Positions 23,193 through 32,038 are shown, counted from the stretch's first letter. The stretch: DNA of 32,038 nucleotides from an uncultured Acetobacteraceae bacterium (GCA_903895595.1 CAITUP010000101.1:1-32038), one strand, 5' to 3'. Notes: a model not told the origin generated them from the sequence alone. A program made the numbers and translations.

Positions 23193-24187
23193 AACGTTTC
23201 CTTGCCGGCGCATTGTCGCTGCTCGCCTTAACCGGCTTGGCACGCGCGGAATCCAACGAGGTTCGGATCGCGATGCCCTACGGCGTCGGCTATCTGCCGG
23301 TCTACGTCGCAGCCGACAAAGGCTTCATCCAGGAACGCGCCAAAGCCGCCGGCCTGGGCGAGGTGAAGGTCGATATCCGCCACATGGCCAGCGGCCCCGC
23401 CAGCAGCGATCTGCTGCTGTCCGGCGATGCGGATATGGCCATGGGCGGCTTCGGCCCGGCCTTCGTGCTATGGGATAAAACCCGCGGCGCGCAAAAGATC
23501 AAAGTCATCACGCCGCTCAGCGGCAACGCCATCTGGCTGCTGTCCAGCGACCCCAAGATCAAAACGATCCGCGATTTCGGCCCGAACGACCGGATCGCCG
23601 TCAGCGCCGTCAAAGTGACGGGCCAAGCGATCGCGCTGCAAATGGCGTCGGCGAAGGAATGGGGCTGGGATCAGCGCTTCAAGCTCGACGCCAACATGGT
23701 CTCCATGTCCAACCCCGACGGTATGGCCATGGTGCTCGGCGGTGTCAGCGAGGTCCGTACCCAGGCCGCGATTCCGCCATTCATGATCGAAATGATGGAA
23801 TCCGGCAAAGTCCACATGGTGCTGAATTCCGACGACGTCATGGACCCGAAAGCGTCCCTGAGCGTGCTGTACGGCACCGCCAAATTCCACGACGGCAGCC
23901 CGAAATTGTATGCCGCGACGGCGGCGGCACTGGAGGACGCTTTCCGTTTCATCAACGACCATCCGCATGAGGCCGCGCAAATCTACGTCGCTCGGGAGCC
24001 GCAGAAACGCGAACTGGCGTGGATCGAGAAAATGATCGGCGACCATAACCTGCTGCGCTACGGCTCCACCCCGCGCGGCTTCCAGAAATACGCGGAATTC
24101 ATGTTCGCGGCCGGAACGTTGAAGAGCAAGCCGGAGAGCTGGAAGGATCTGTGCTGGGACAACATGTGGGGCAAAGACGGGAGCTGA
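23189..24187 (+). CDS. Periplasmic NMT1/SsuA-like solute-binding protein
   Basis: This is a 332-residue ABC-transporter binding protein of the NMT1/THI5-like (SsuA/TauA) group. The signal peptide is clear (MKRFLAGALSLLALTGLARA, cut before ESNEV). The first domain has VRIAMPYGVGYLPVYVAADKGF and MASGPASSDLLLSGDADMAMGGFGP, and the hinge has GNAIWLLSS. Ligands in this group include alkylsulfonates, taurine, nitrate, pyrimidine precursors and aromatic acids; the one here is unknown. It is translationally coupled to the CoA transferase, but no ATPase or permease is in the window. The gene ends 106 bp before the convergent giant gene. Confidence 0.9.
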   Translation: MKRFLAGALSLLALTGLARAESNEVRIAMPYGVGYLPVYVAADKGFIQERAKAAGLGEVKVDIRHMASGPASSDLLLSGDADMAMGGFGPAFVLWDKTRGAQKIKVITPLSGNAIWLLSSDPKIKTIRDFGPNDRIAVSAVKVTGQAIALQMASAKEWGWDQRFKLDANMVSMSNPDGMAMVLGGVSEVRTQAAIPPFMIEMMESGKVHMVLNSDDVMDPKASLSVLYGTAKFHDGSPKLYAATAAALEDAFRFINDHPHEAAQIYVAREPQKRELAWIEKMIGDHNLLRYGSTPRGFQKYAEFMFAAGTLKSKPESWKDLCWDNMWGKDGS

Positions 24188-24210
24188 CCGGGAGCGGCGA
24201 CATTGTTGCA

Positions 24211-24279
24211 CGCGGAGGTCGCCGAGCGTTCGATACTCTCTGCGCCCTCCCCGGCTTTGCTTCCTTCGCGACCTCCGCG
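24211..24279. repeat. Inverted repeat between convergent genes
   Basis: A perfect 12-base inverted repeat: CGCGGAGGTCGC at 24211-24222 and its complement at 24268-24279, with 45 bases between. It lies between the binding-protein stop and the end of the giant gene. It may be a dispersed repeat or a terminator; there is no T-run and the loop is long, so the terminator role is doubtful. Confidence 0.5.
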
Positions 24280-24292
24280 CGAACCAGCGCAG

Positions 24293-24586
24293 CTACCCGA
24301 GGCGGAGCCTGTCATACGGAAGTTCGATATATTGCGTCCGTCCCCCGAGCCGCAATTCCAGATCAAAGGCGCCGTCCAACCCGTCGAACAGATGCGCCGG
24401 CAGCAAGGCATCCCCGTCGGTCCAGCGGATGCCTTCGCCGGTCTCGAACGCGTGGAATCCCTCCAGCAGCGCCTTGGTTTCCAAGTCCAGCACCCGCGCC
24501 CGCGGCCCCTTCAAAACCGCGAGCAGCTTCACCGCCACGCCCAGGCTGCGCGCATCGCGGGATAGCCCGAGTTCCGCAGGCACGCC
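24293..24586 (-). pseudogene. Out-of-frame C-terminal end of the Hint-domain protein
   Basis: After the giant protein's sequence ...GRPGTVRLVSGR (about 24590), the continuing sequence in another frame reads GVPAELGLSRDARSLGVAV and ends with EGFHAFETGEGIRWTDGDALLPAHL and ELRLGGRTQYIELP, then TAG at 24295-24293. This is the expected C-terminal segment of Acetobacteraceae Hint_2 proteins. The in-frame reading instead gives 17 residues without family character and a stop at 24529. One missing base in CGGGCGTG (24582-24589 region) would explain it: CGGGGCGTG restores R-G-V-P-A-E. It may be a real mutation, phase variation or a base-call error. Confidence 0.75.
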
Positions 24587-27500
24587 CGACCGGATACCAG
24601 ACGCACCGTCCCCGGCCGTCCTTCCAACTTGAACGTCAGCGTCCCGTTCGGCTTACGCACCGGATCGATCCGACGCCCGTCCACGACAAGATGAGCATCG
24701 GCATCGTCGGTCAGCGGAACCCCCGGCCGCGCGCCCGCCCGCCTCAACAGCCGAGCCCAAGCGGCATCGACGGTGGCGCCGCCGGTTTCGACGGCGGCGT
24801 AGGATGGGCGCACCGCGCTGTCCCATGCGGGATTGGCATTTTGGAACAGGTGCCGGTTGCCATCGTCGCGGTAGGATTCCGCCGCCGCGCCGTTGGCGAT
24901 AAGGATATCGTGTGTTTCCAGTTCGACATGATAGAACTCCACCACATGTGCGTGATCGTCCCAGAGGATGGAACGATGGTTGACCAGGAACTCCGCCGGG
25001 ATCAGCACGCCGTCGATATAAAGCGAATGCCCCTTGGTCACCCGCAGATCGTGGAACGGCACGTTGTCGGCGATGGCGCCCTTGCGGATCAGCACCGGCG
25101 TGGCGGCGCAGCGCTTGCCGCGCTGGATCAGCACCCGGCCCATCCCGATCCAAGTGATGGGGCGGACAGCGCCGGTCCAGGTTGTGACGGTGTCGCCGAT
25201 GCGCAGGTTCTGCACCGGGATTTCGCCGCGCGGCGTGCGGATCAGCGTGTTGTGCAGGAAGCACAATGCGGTGACGCTGTTGCCGGTGACGTTCAACGGC
25301 ACGCCGCTGTAATCGACGGCGGGATCGAGCGTCAGGTCCAGCGGCCCGCCCGTTGCGAGATCGATCTCCAGCGTATTGCCGTTGACGATATGGGCACCGG
25401 TTACGTTGGAAACCCCGTTCAGTGCGATGGTGCCTTCGGTCGCGAAGCCGGCGATCCTGCCGGCAAACTGCGTCGGATCGATCTGCAGAACCGCGTTGGT
25501 GGCACCGAGCACGATGGTCTCCCCGGACGCAACGGTGCCGGTGACATCCAGCGTGCTGCCGGCCTCGATGGTGGTGGTGCCAACGCCGGTCAGGCTGGCA
25601 ATCGTGACGGAGGACGGGTCGATGACGATGCCGCCGTTGTTCACGATCCCACCCGCCCCGGACAGCGTCGCGCTCTGTAGTGTCAGCGTGCCGGCGTTGG
25701 TCAGTGTGTAACCCGCCGCCAGCGTGTTCGCCCCGGTCAGCGTCCAGTTGGCGCCGCTGTCGATCGTGATGTGACCGAAACCGGCATATTCGGACCCGAG
25801 ACCCGATAACGTTCCGGCACTCGCGCCAGACGTCAGCTCCATTGTGTTGGCGGCGGGGGCGTTGGCGAAGACCTTCCCTGTGAATACCGCGCCGGGATCG
25901 ACAACCAGTTGGTTTGGGCCATTGCCGGTGAAAAATACCGCGTAGTGCGTCCCGGCGATGGTGCCGGCATTGGCGACGGTGCCCTGGCCGAGGATGACAC
26001 CGTTGCTTTGGCCGGCGATCGTCGCGCCGGACTGGTTGGTGACCGATCCGTAACGCTGTATCTGAACGCCATAGCCGCTGTTGCCCAAAATCGTGCCGGC
26101 GTTGACGACGGTGGTTGGCGCGCCGGTGCTGGAACGGTCGTGGAAATAGAGGCCCCGGTTGTGTCCGGAGATCAGGCCGGCGGTGCCGTTGGTGACGAAA
26201 TTGCTGCCCAGGAAATAGACGGCGTCGTAATTCGAACTGACGATGGTGCCGAAATTGGCGAGCGGGCCGGCGGTGGCCAGCATGGTGAAGTCGTTGTAGC
26301 CAACGCGAGCGTTTTGCACGATCCGGCCCGCGTTGGTCAGCGTGCCGCCGATGGCCAGTTTGCCTTGGTCGGTCACCGTCGTGCCAGCGGCCACGGTGTT
26401 CGATCCGGCCAGCGTCCAGAATCCCTGTGCGGCGACCGTGATCTGCTGGAAACCGGTGAATTGTGTCCCGAGACCCGAGAGTGTGTTGGTGTAATGATGG
26501 AGGGAGGTCGCCGCCAGAATCAGCGTGCTGACGCTTGTCCCCCCAGCCGTGTTGCCGCCCTTGACAAGGCCGTTTAACACAGCGCCGTCCTCGGCGATCA
26601 GAAGATTGCCGGCCCTGGCGGCAAATTCGACTGAATAGAGCGATCCCCCGATCGTGCCGGCATTGTCGACGGTGCCGCCGAAGCTATAGACGCCGGCACT
26701 GCCAGTGCCACTGGCGGAGATGACGCCCGCGGACCGGTTGGTGAGGTTGCCGTAAAGCTCGACGCCGGCGCCGCTCCCGGCGATCGTGGCCCCGGATTCG
26801 TTGGTGAGCGAACCGTCGCCGACAAATACGCCGATGCGTGCGGCGCCTCCGCCGATAAATCCGGCGTTATCGACGATGCCGGTGCCACCGAGGATAGCGA
26901 CGCCGGCAATGGTGCCGGTATGGGTGACCCGGCTGTTATTGGGGGTTGTGGTGACAATCCGCTGGTTCGCAACGGAACCGCCAGCGGAGAGATTGACGGC
27001 ATATCCGACGGTGCCCGCGATGACGCCATCGTTGACGACGGTGCCCCGGCCGCCGCTGACATAGACACCACTGCTGCCGGAAATCGTTCCTGTGTTGGTG
27101 CTGTGGCCAGAGCCGCCTGGACCGAATGTGAGTGTATTGAGGTACCGATTGACGACCGTCCCGCCGGCTTTCAATCGGATCGCGGCACCGGACCCTCCGG
27201 TTATCGCGCTCTCGTTGACCACGGTGCCGGCGCCGCCGGCGATCAGAATGCCGTACCTGCCGGCGATCGTGCCGGTTTGCGTGTTGGTGACCGAACCGCC
27301 GGCCTTCAGTTGGACCGCGTATCCGGCACCTCCGCCGCCGGTGCCCGAAAGGTTGGCCGCATTGAACACGGTGCCGGCGCCGCCCGCGATGTAGATGCCG
27401 TCATCCCCGGTAATCGTTCCGATCGAGGTGTTGGTCAGCACCTGGCCGACGGAATAGTAGCGCATATACCGGTTGCCGATGGAACCGCCGCCGAGCAGTT

Positions 27501-30500
27501 TGACGCCGAAGCCGCCTGAGGCATTGTCGGCAATCAGGCCCGTGTTCGCCACCGTTGCCGCGCCGCCGGCCAAGCCGGACACGGCCAGCCCTGGCGTAAA
27601 AATCGATGGCGCGATTGTGCCCGTATTTGTCAGCGTCCCCCCCGGCGCCAGCGTTACCCCCGCGGTTAGCGTGCCGGCGTTGACCAGCGTGCCGGCATCG
27701 GTCAGCGCCATCCCCGCCGCGATGGGCCCACCGCCCCCGCGCGTCAGCGTGGCGCCGGACGCCAGTGTCCAGGACGCCCCGGCATCGATCGCGATCCGCG
27801 AGAAACCCGTGTAGTGCGCGGCCAAACCGGACAGATAACCGGACGTACCGGCCGCCAGTTCCAGTGTGCTGTCCACACCGCTGCGGTAGGCGTAGCCGCC
27901 GCTCACGGTGCCGATGAAGACCGCGCCGCGTTCCACGATCAGTCGGTTCGCGACGCCGGAAGCGAACTGGATCGCGTTTGTCGTGCCGGCAATCGTGCCC
28001 GCGTTCGCCACGGTCGATGCCGTGTTCAGCGCGCCGATGACGCCGCCCGGGCTGGACAGGCTTATGAGTCCCGTGTTCGACAACGATCCGGCCAGGGCCA
28101 AGGTCCCGGATCCGCCGATCGTGCCTTTGTTGGTCAGCGAGCCCGTTAGGGTCAGCGTGCCCAGGTCGGTCAGCACATAGCCGGCGGCCAGCGTGTTGGT
28201 CCCGGCCAACGTCCAGGCGGCACCGGCATCGATCGCGATGATGCCGAAATCGACGTAGCGCGCCCCCAGCCCGGTCAGCGTGCCCGCATGCGCGCCGGCC
28301 GCCAGTTCCAGCGTGCTGACGACGGTCGCGCCGATGGTGTTGCCGCCGCTCGCGATTCCGGCGAACGACGCGCCGGGATCGATCACCAGCCGGTTGGCGA
28401 AGCCGGCGGCGAGCAGGACCGAGTCCCCGGTGCCCCCGGCGATGCTGCCCGCGTTGACGACAGTGCCCAGGCCGCCGATGAAGACGCCCGTGCCGTTATC
28501 CGAAACAATCGTGCCACTGGACGCGTTGGAGACAAAACCGCCGACATTCAAATAAACGCCGTGCGCGTTGGTTCCCAGGATGGTGCCCGCATTGACGACG
28601 GTGCCGGCGACGCCATAGACAAAGACGCCGTTCGTTCCGCTGGAGATCGTGCCGCTGGATGCGTTCGAGACAAAACCGCCAGCTTTCGACAGAAGGACGC
28701 CGGCTTGGCCGGTTCCGATAATTTCGCCCGCGTTGACGACGGTCGCACTGGGACCGTAGGCCAGGACGCCGACCGTCGCGCTGGAGATCGTTCCGCCCGA
28801 CGCGTTGGAGACAGAGCCGCCGGCTCGCAACAGAACGCCGGCCCAGCTGGTTCCGAAAATCGCGCCCGCGTTGACGACGGTCGCACTGAGACCGTAGGCC
28901 ACGACGCCGGCCAACCCGCCGGAGATCGTTCCGCCGGACGCGTTGGAGACGAAACCGCCATTCGCCAAATCGACGCCGCGGCCGTACTTCGCCACGATGG
29001 TGCCGGCGTTGATGACCGAGCCCGTGGTATAGATAAAAACGCCGGCCCTCTGGCCGTAAATCGTGCCGCCGGACGCGTCGATGACCTTGCCAAAGGTGTT
29101 ACCACGGATGCTGACGCCGTACACTCCGCCGGAGATCGTGCCGCCGGACGCGTTGGAGACATAACCGCCGAAACCCAAGGTGACGCCGTATTCGCTTGTC
29201 CCGGCGATGGCGCCCGCGTTGAAGATGAAACCAGGCTGTCCATAGATTAGGACGCCGAAAGTGCCGCCGGAGATGGTGGCGCCCGACGCGTTGGAGACAG
29301 AACCGCCGGCATTCAGCTTAACGCCGTAATTGTTTGTCACGGCGATGTCGCCTGCGTTGACGACGGCGCCAGGGAAGAGATTGACAGCGACGCCCGAACT
29401 TCTGCCGGCGATCGTGCCGCCGGAGGTGTTGCTGACGGTGCCGCCGCTCTGCAACACAACGCCGGCCTGGCTGGTTCCTGTAATCTCGCCCGCATTGATG
29501 ACCTTACCAAGGCCATGAATGACCAAGACACCATCCCACGTCCCGGAGATCGAGCCGCCGAACCCGTTGGAGACATAGCCGCCGCTATTCAAATTAACGC
29601 CGCTGGCGACCGTGCTGCCGTCGCTGCTGGAACCGGCGATCACGCCCGTGTTGACGACGGTCGCCCCGGAACCGTAGGCGAAGACGCCGATCCCTTGGCC
29701 GGAAATCGTGCCGCCGGACGCGTTGGAGACATAACCGCCGGAACTCAGCCAAACGCCGTAATAGTTTGTCCCGGCGATGAAGCCCGCGTTGACGATGGTC
29801 GTACTGGACCCATAGGCATGGACGCCGAAAGCGTTGCCGGAAATCGTGCCGCCCGAAGCGTTGGAGATACGGCCGCCGTCCAGAAGATCGATGCCAACGT
29901 TGGCGGCATTGCGTATGACGCCCGTGTTCGACAGGAATCCCGCGACCAGCAGCGTCCCGGTGCCGTTCACCAGACCCCTGTTAGTCACCGTGCCCGAGGC
30001 GGTCAGCGTGCCGTTGTCGGTGACCGTGTAGCCGGCGCCGATGGTGTCGGACGCCAGCGTCCAGGCGGCACCGGCATCGATGGCGATCTGGGCGAAATCG
30101 ACGTACCGCGATCCCAATCCGGTCAGTGTGCCCACCGAGGCGCCGGACGCCAGTTCCAGCGTGCTGGCCACGCTGCTGCCGATGCTGTTGCCGCCATCCG
30201 CGACGCCCGAAAACACCGCGCCGGGATCGACGATCAGCCGGTTCGCATAGCCGGCCGCGAACAGGATCAAATCCGTCCCCCCAGCAATCGTGCCGGCGTT
30301 CTCCACGGTCGATGCTACGCCCGGCGCGCCGACAATGGCATTCGCGCTGGAGAGTGCGATGGTTCCCGTATTTGTCAGAAACCCCGCGAGCGCCAGCGTC
30401 CCGGCGCCGGTCATCAGGCCATTGTTGGTCAGTGTGCCCGCATCGGTCAGCGCGCCGGAATCGGTCAGCACGTAACCGGCCGCCAGCGTGTTGGACCCGG

Positions 30501-32038
30501 TTAGCGTCCAGTTGGCGCCCCCGTCCACGACGACGCGGCCGAGTTCCACGAATTGCGTGCCGAGCCCCGACAGGGTGCCATTGCCGCCGGCCGCGAGTTC
30601 CAGCGTGTCGTAGGAAATGAAAGCGCCTGCATAAAGGGAAGCCGGATTCCCGCCGTTCACCACGCCGTTGAACACCGCCCCCGCGCGGTCGATCACCCGG
30701 TTGTGCTGGAAGGCATTCATTTGCACCGCGGTGCCGCCGGTGCCGGTAATGGTGCCATTGTTGTCGACGGTGGATGAGCCATAACGGCCGCGCACGCCGA
30801 CCGATCCGGTTATGGTGCCGCCGTTGTTGGCGACGATGCCGCCGTTGTAGAGATTGACGCCAAAATTGGCGCCGCCGGCGATCCGACCCGTGTTGGTCAG
30901 CGTCGATGGCACGCCGGCCAGATTGATCCCATAAACGGCGCCCGCCATCGTCCCGGCGTTAACGATCGACCCGCCCGAGATTCGCGCGAAATCCGCGAGC
31001 GTCCCGGTATTTGTCAGCACCCCGCCGGTCCCGATCGTCGCCCCCCCCGACACGGTATTCGCACCGGTCAGCGTCCAGGCCGCCCCGGAATCGACATCGA
31101 ACGTGCCAAAGCCGGTGAACTGCGTGCCAATCCCCGAGATCGTCCCGGCCGAGGCCCCCGAACCCAGTGCCAACGTATCGCTCGCCAGTCCGGCGATCGC
31201 GATGGTCGGCACCGCGCCGGGTTCGATCCGCAGCGTCGCCGCGCCGCTGAACCCGATCGTGCCGCTACCGTAAGCACCCGGCGCGCCCAGCAGGACCGTG
31301 CCTTGCGCGACCTGAATGCCGCCGCTGAAGGTGCTGGCGGCGTTCAGCGCCAGCGTGCCGGCGCCGTTCATCGTCAGGCCGAGCGTGCCGGAGGAGGCCC
31401 ATTTATGCGTGGGATCGGAGCCGCTTTGGTCGCCGATCGCGCTGGCGATCGCAACCGTCTGGCCGGCTCCGGGCGCGAACGTGATGCCGTTGCTGCCTTG
31501 CGCGAACAGACCCCCACCGAAGCCGTAACCCGCCGTGGCCCCCGCGCCGCTGCTGGCGCCGCCGGACGCGCTGCCGGCGATGGTGCCGCTTTGCACGATC
31601 AGGCTGCCGCCGGCCTGCACGAAGATCGCACCGCCCGCGCCCAAGCCGCCGCCGCCCGCGCCCGAGGCGCCGCCCGTCCCGCCCGCGCCGCCCGTCCCGC
31701 CATTGCCGCCAGCTCCGCCCGCGCCGCCGGCCCCGCCCGCACCGGGGGTTGGAACGGGGAACCCGCTCCCCGGCTGGCCGATACCTCCGACGCCGCCGGG
31801 CGTGCCCGGCTGACCGCCACTGCCCGGTGTCCCGCTGGAACCCGCGCCGCCAACACCCCCGCTGCCGGCGCCGAAGCCGCCGGTCCCGCCGGCACCGCCG
31901 CTGAGGCCAATGCTGGGGTTCCCGCCGCTGGCGCCGCTGCCGCCGACGACCAGCGATCCGCCTGGGGAGCCGGGGCCGATGCCCGTGCTTCCCTGGCCGC
32001 CCGCACTACCGCCGCCGCCGCCGCCTCCCCCCCCCGCC
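24529..32038 (-). CDS. Giant repetitive surface protein with C-terminal Hint domain, 5' end missing
   Basis: The frame is open from the right window edge to TGA at 24529, at least 2502 codons; the true start lies outside. The N-terminal ~130 visible residues are Gly-rich (GGTGGAGGASGAGGGG type). A long beta-helix-like passenger follows, with FVQAGGSLIVQSGTIAGS, seven modules containing IAIDAGAAWTLAGTNTLAAG, and eleven ~40-residue units with VSNASGGTISG and TVVNAGTIAGT. From Cys (codon 25261-25263) in LCFLHNTLIRTPRGEIPV a Hint (hedgehog/intein, Hint_2) domain runs through GDTVTTWTG and TKGHSLYIDGVLIPAEFLV. Hint domains can cut the chain before this Cys. No autotransporter barrel is seen, so export is likely by another route such as type I or II. 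Role: adhesin or matrix, inferred. The C-terminus is frameshifted. Confidence 0.88.
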   Translation of the reverse strand, partial: AGGGGGGGGGSAGGQGSTGIGPGSPGGSLVVGGSGASGGNPSIGLSGGAGGTGGFGAGSGGVGGAGSSGTPGSGGQPGTPGGVGGIGQPGSGFPVPTPGAGGAGGAGGAGGNGGTGGAGGTGGASGAGGGGLGAGGAIFVQAGGSLIVQSGTIAGSASGGASSGAGATAGYGFGGGLFAQGSNGITFAPGAGQTVAIASAIGDQSGSDPTHKWASSGTLGLTMNGAGTLALNAASTFSGGIQVAQGTVLLGAPGAYGSGTIGFSGAATLRIEPGAVPTIAIAGLASDTLALGSGASAGTISGIGTQFTGFGTFDVDSGAAWTLTGANTVSGGATIGTGGVLTNTGTLADFARISGGSIVNAGTMAGAVYGINLAGVPSTLTNTGRIAGGANFGVNLYNGGIVANNGGTITGSVGVRGRYGSSTVDNNGTITGTGGTAVQMNAFQHNRVIDRAGAVFNGVVNGGNPASLYAGAFISYDTLELAAGGNGTLSGLGTQFVELGRVVVDGGANWTLTGSNTLAAGYVLTDSGALTDAGTLTNNGLMTGAGTLALAGFLTNTGTIALSSANAIVGAPGVASTVENAGTIAGGTDLILFAAGYANRLIVDPGAVFSGVADGGNSIGSSVASTLELASGASVGTLTGLGSRYVDFAQIAIDAGAAWTLASDTIGAGYTVTDNGTLTASGTVTNRGLVNGTGTLLVAGFLSNTGVIRNAANVGIDLLDGGRISNASGGTISGNAFGVHAYGSSTTIVNAGFIAGTNYYGVWLSSGGYVSNASGGTISGQGIGVFAYGSGATVVNTGVIAGSSSDGSTVASGVNLNSGGYVSNGFGGSISGTWDGVLVIHGLGKVINAGEITGTSQAGVVLQSGGTVSNTSGGTIAGRSSGVAVNLFPGAVVNAGDIAVTNNYGVKLNAGGSVSNASGATISGGTFGVLIYGQPGFIFNAGAIAGTSEYGVTLGFGGYVSNASGGTISGGVYGVSIRGNTFGKVIDASGGTIYGQRAGVFIYTTGSVINAGTIVAKYGRGVDLANGGFVSNASGGTISGGLAGVVAYGLSATVVNAGAIFGTSWAGVLLRAGGSVSNASGGTISSATVGVLAYGPSATVVNAGEIIGTGQAGVLLSKAGGFVSNASSGTISSGTNGVFVYGVAGTVVNAGTILGTNAHGVYLNVGGFVSNASSGTIVSDNGTGVFIGGLGTVVNAGSIAGGTGDSVLLAAGFANRLVIDPGASFAGIASGGNTIGATVVSTLELAAGAHAGTLTGLGARYVDFGIIAIDAGAAWTLAGTNTLAAGYVLTDLGTLTLTGSLTNKGTIGGSGTLALAGSLSNTGLISLSSPGGVIGALNTASTVANAGTIAGTTNAIQFASGVANRLIVERGAVFIGTVSGGYAYRSGVDSTLELAAGTSGYLSGLAAHYTGFSRIAIDAGASWTLASGATLTRGGGGPIAAGMALTDAGTLVNAGTLTAGVTLAPGGTLTNTGTIAPSIFTPGLAVSGLAGGAATVANTGLIADNASGGFGVKLLGGGSIGNRYMRYYSVGQVLTNTSIGTITGDDGIYIAGGAGTVFNAANLSGTGGGGAGYAVQLKAGGSVTNTQTGTIAGRYGILIAGGAGTVVNESAITGGSGAAIRLKAGGTVVNRYLNTLTFGPGGSGHSTNTGTISGSSGVYVSGGRGTVVNDGVIAGTVGYAVNLSAGGSVANQRIVTTTPNNSRVTHTGTIAGVAILGGTGIVDNAGFIGGGAARIGVFVGDGSLTNESGATIAGSGAGVELYGNLTNRSAGVISASGTGSAGVYSFGGTVDNAGTIGGSLYSVEFAARAGNLLIAEDGAVLNGLVKGGNTAGGTSVSTLILAATSLHHYTNTLSGLGTQFTGFQQITVAAQGFWTLAGSNTVAAGTTVTDQGKLAIGGTLTNAGRIVQNARVGYNDFTMLATAGPLANFGTIVSSNYDAVYFLGSNFVTNGTAGLISGHNRGLYFHDRSSTGAPTTVVNAGTILGNSGYGVQIQRYGSVTNQSGATIAGQSNGVILGQGTVANAGTIAGTHYAVFFTGNGPNQLVVDPGAVFTGKVFANAPAANTMELTSGASAGTLSGLGSEYAGFGHITIDSGANWTLTGANTLAAGYTLTNAGTLTLQSATLSGAGGIVNNGGIVIDPSSVTIASLTGVGTTTIEAGSTLDVTGTVASGETIVLGATNAVLQIDPTQFAGRIAGFATEGTIALNGVSNVTGAHIVNGNTLEIDLATGGPLDLTLDPAVDYSGVPLNVTGNSVTALCFLHNTLIRTPRGEIPVQNLRIGDTVTTWTGAVRPITWIGMGRVLIQRGKRCAATPVLIRKGAIADNVPFHDLRVTKGHSLYIDGVLIPAEFLVNHRSILWDDHAHVVEFYHVELETHDILIANGAAAESYRDDGNRHLFQNANPAWDSAVRPSYAAVETGGATVDAAWARLLRRAGARPGVPLTDDADAHLVVDGRRIDPVRKPNGTLTFKLEGRPGTVRLVSGRACLRNSGYPAMRAAWAWR
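28450..29920 (-). repeat. Array of ~120-bp coding repeats in the giant gene
   Basis: About eleven units of roughly 40 codons follow one another, each with VSNASGGTISG, a GVxxYG turn, TVVNAGxIxGT and GVxLxxGG. The units share protein pattern more than exact DNA sequence. They fit rungs of a right-handed beta-helix. Edges are approximate. Confidence 0.75.

Noticed and set aside
28450-29920. CRISPR-like regular repeats
   Set aside because: The ~120-bp period is coding, the repeats are not identical, and there are no short constant repeats with unique spacers or cas genes.
24151-30777. Several long plus-strand open frames opposite the giant gene
   Set aside because: They are mirror frames of a repetitive GC-rich gene, with no domain, no ribosome site and repeat periodicity dictated by the opposite strand.
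31642-31644. A TTG at this position as the start of the giant gene
   Set aside because: The Gly-rich reading frame continues without a stop to the window edge, so the start is outside.
31645-32038. A proline-rich plus-strand protein at the right edge
   Set aside because: It is the complement of the Gly-rich coding stretch of the giant gene.

Overview
The window is GC-rich DNA of an alphaproteobacterium, most likely of the Acetobacteraceae (Rhodospirillales). This is inferred from codon and base composition, the Hint-domain surface protein, the small heat-shock gene paired with a DUF1150 gene, and the 48-residue TPR repeat family. No rRNA, tRNA, CRISPR array, transposase or integrase is visible. 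Translation starts were chosen from Shine-Dalgarno spacing and from the many 4-base ATGA/GTGA overlaps.

Layout. Positions 1-512 hold the 3' end of a TPR-repeat gene, followed by a gamma-glutamyltransferase (to 2383). A palindromic intergenic element separates it from a convergent alpha/beta-hydrolase-fold gene that has Ala in place of the nucleophile. A CinA C-terminal-type NMN deamidase diverges from that gene, followed by an O-antigen ligase-like membrane protein overlapping a family 9 glycosyltransferase (surface polysaccharide). Two small genes follow, at 6188-6439 (-) and 6761-6964 (+). From 6992 to 13090 (-) lies a compact six-gene operon for a membrane complex related to hydrogenase-4 and complex I. 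Its large subunit lacks the nickel-ligand cysteines, its small subunit keeps all four Fe-S cysteines, and its two antiporter-like subunits lack the usual ion-path residues. One of these carries an in-frame palindromic repeat. Next come an hsp20-DUF1150 operon with a possible RNA thermometer and a secreted PEP-CTERM protein.

From 15149 to 24187 the window carries small-molecule metabolism: an epoxide hydrolase; an SDR overlapping an MBL-fold hydrolase; a minus-strand operon of LLM-type flavin monooxygenase, GMC oxidoreductase and Fe(II)/2-oxoglutarate dioxygenase; and, divergently, a family III CoA transferase overlapping a secreted NMT1/SsuA-like solute-binding protein. Read together these suggest uptake and oxidative breakdown of an unidentified organic compound; the substrate cannot be read from sequence.

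The right quarter (24293 to beyond 32038, minus strand) is a single giant gene, cut off by the window edge. It encodes a glycine-rich, repetitive beta-helix-type surface protein of more than 2500 residues with a C-terminal Hint (hedgehog/intein) domain. Its last ~95 codons lie in another frame, apparently because one base is missing near 24585.

The points most worth a second look are the non-hydrogenase Hyf-like complex with its in-frame palindrome, the GTCAT...ATGAC-bounded element family, the frameshifted Hint protein, the nucleophile-less hydrolase and the LLM/GMC/dioxygenase-CoA transferase locus.
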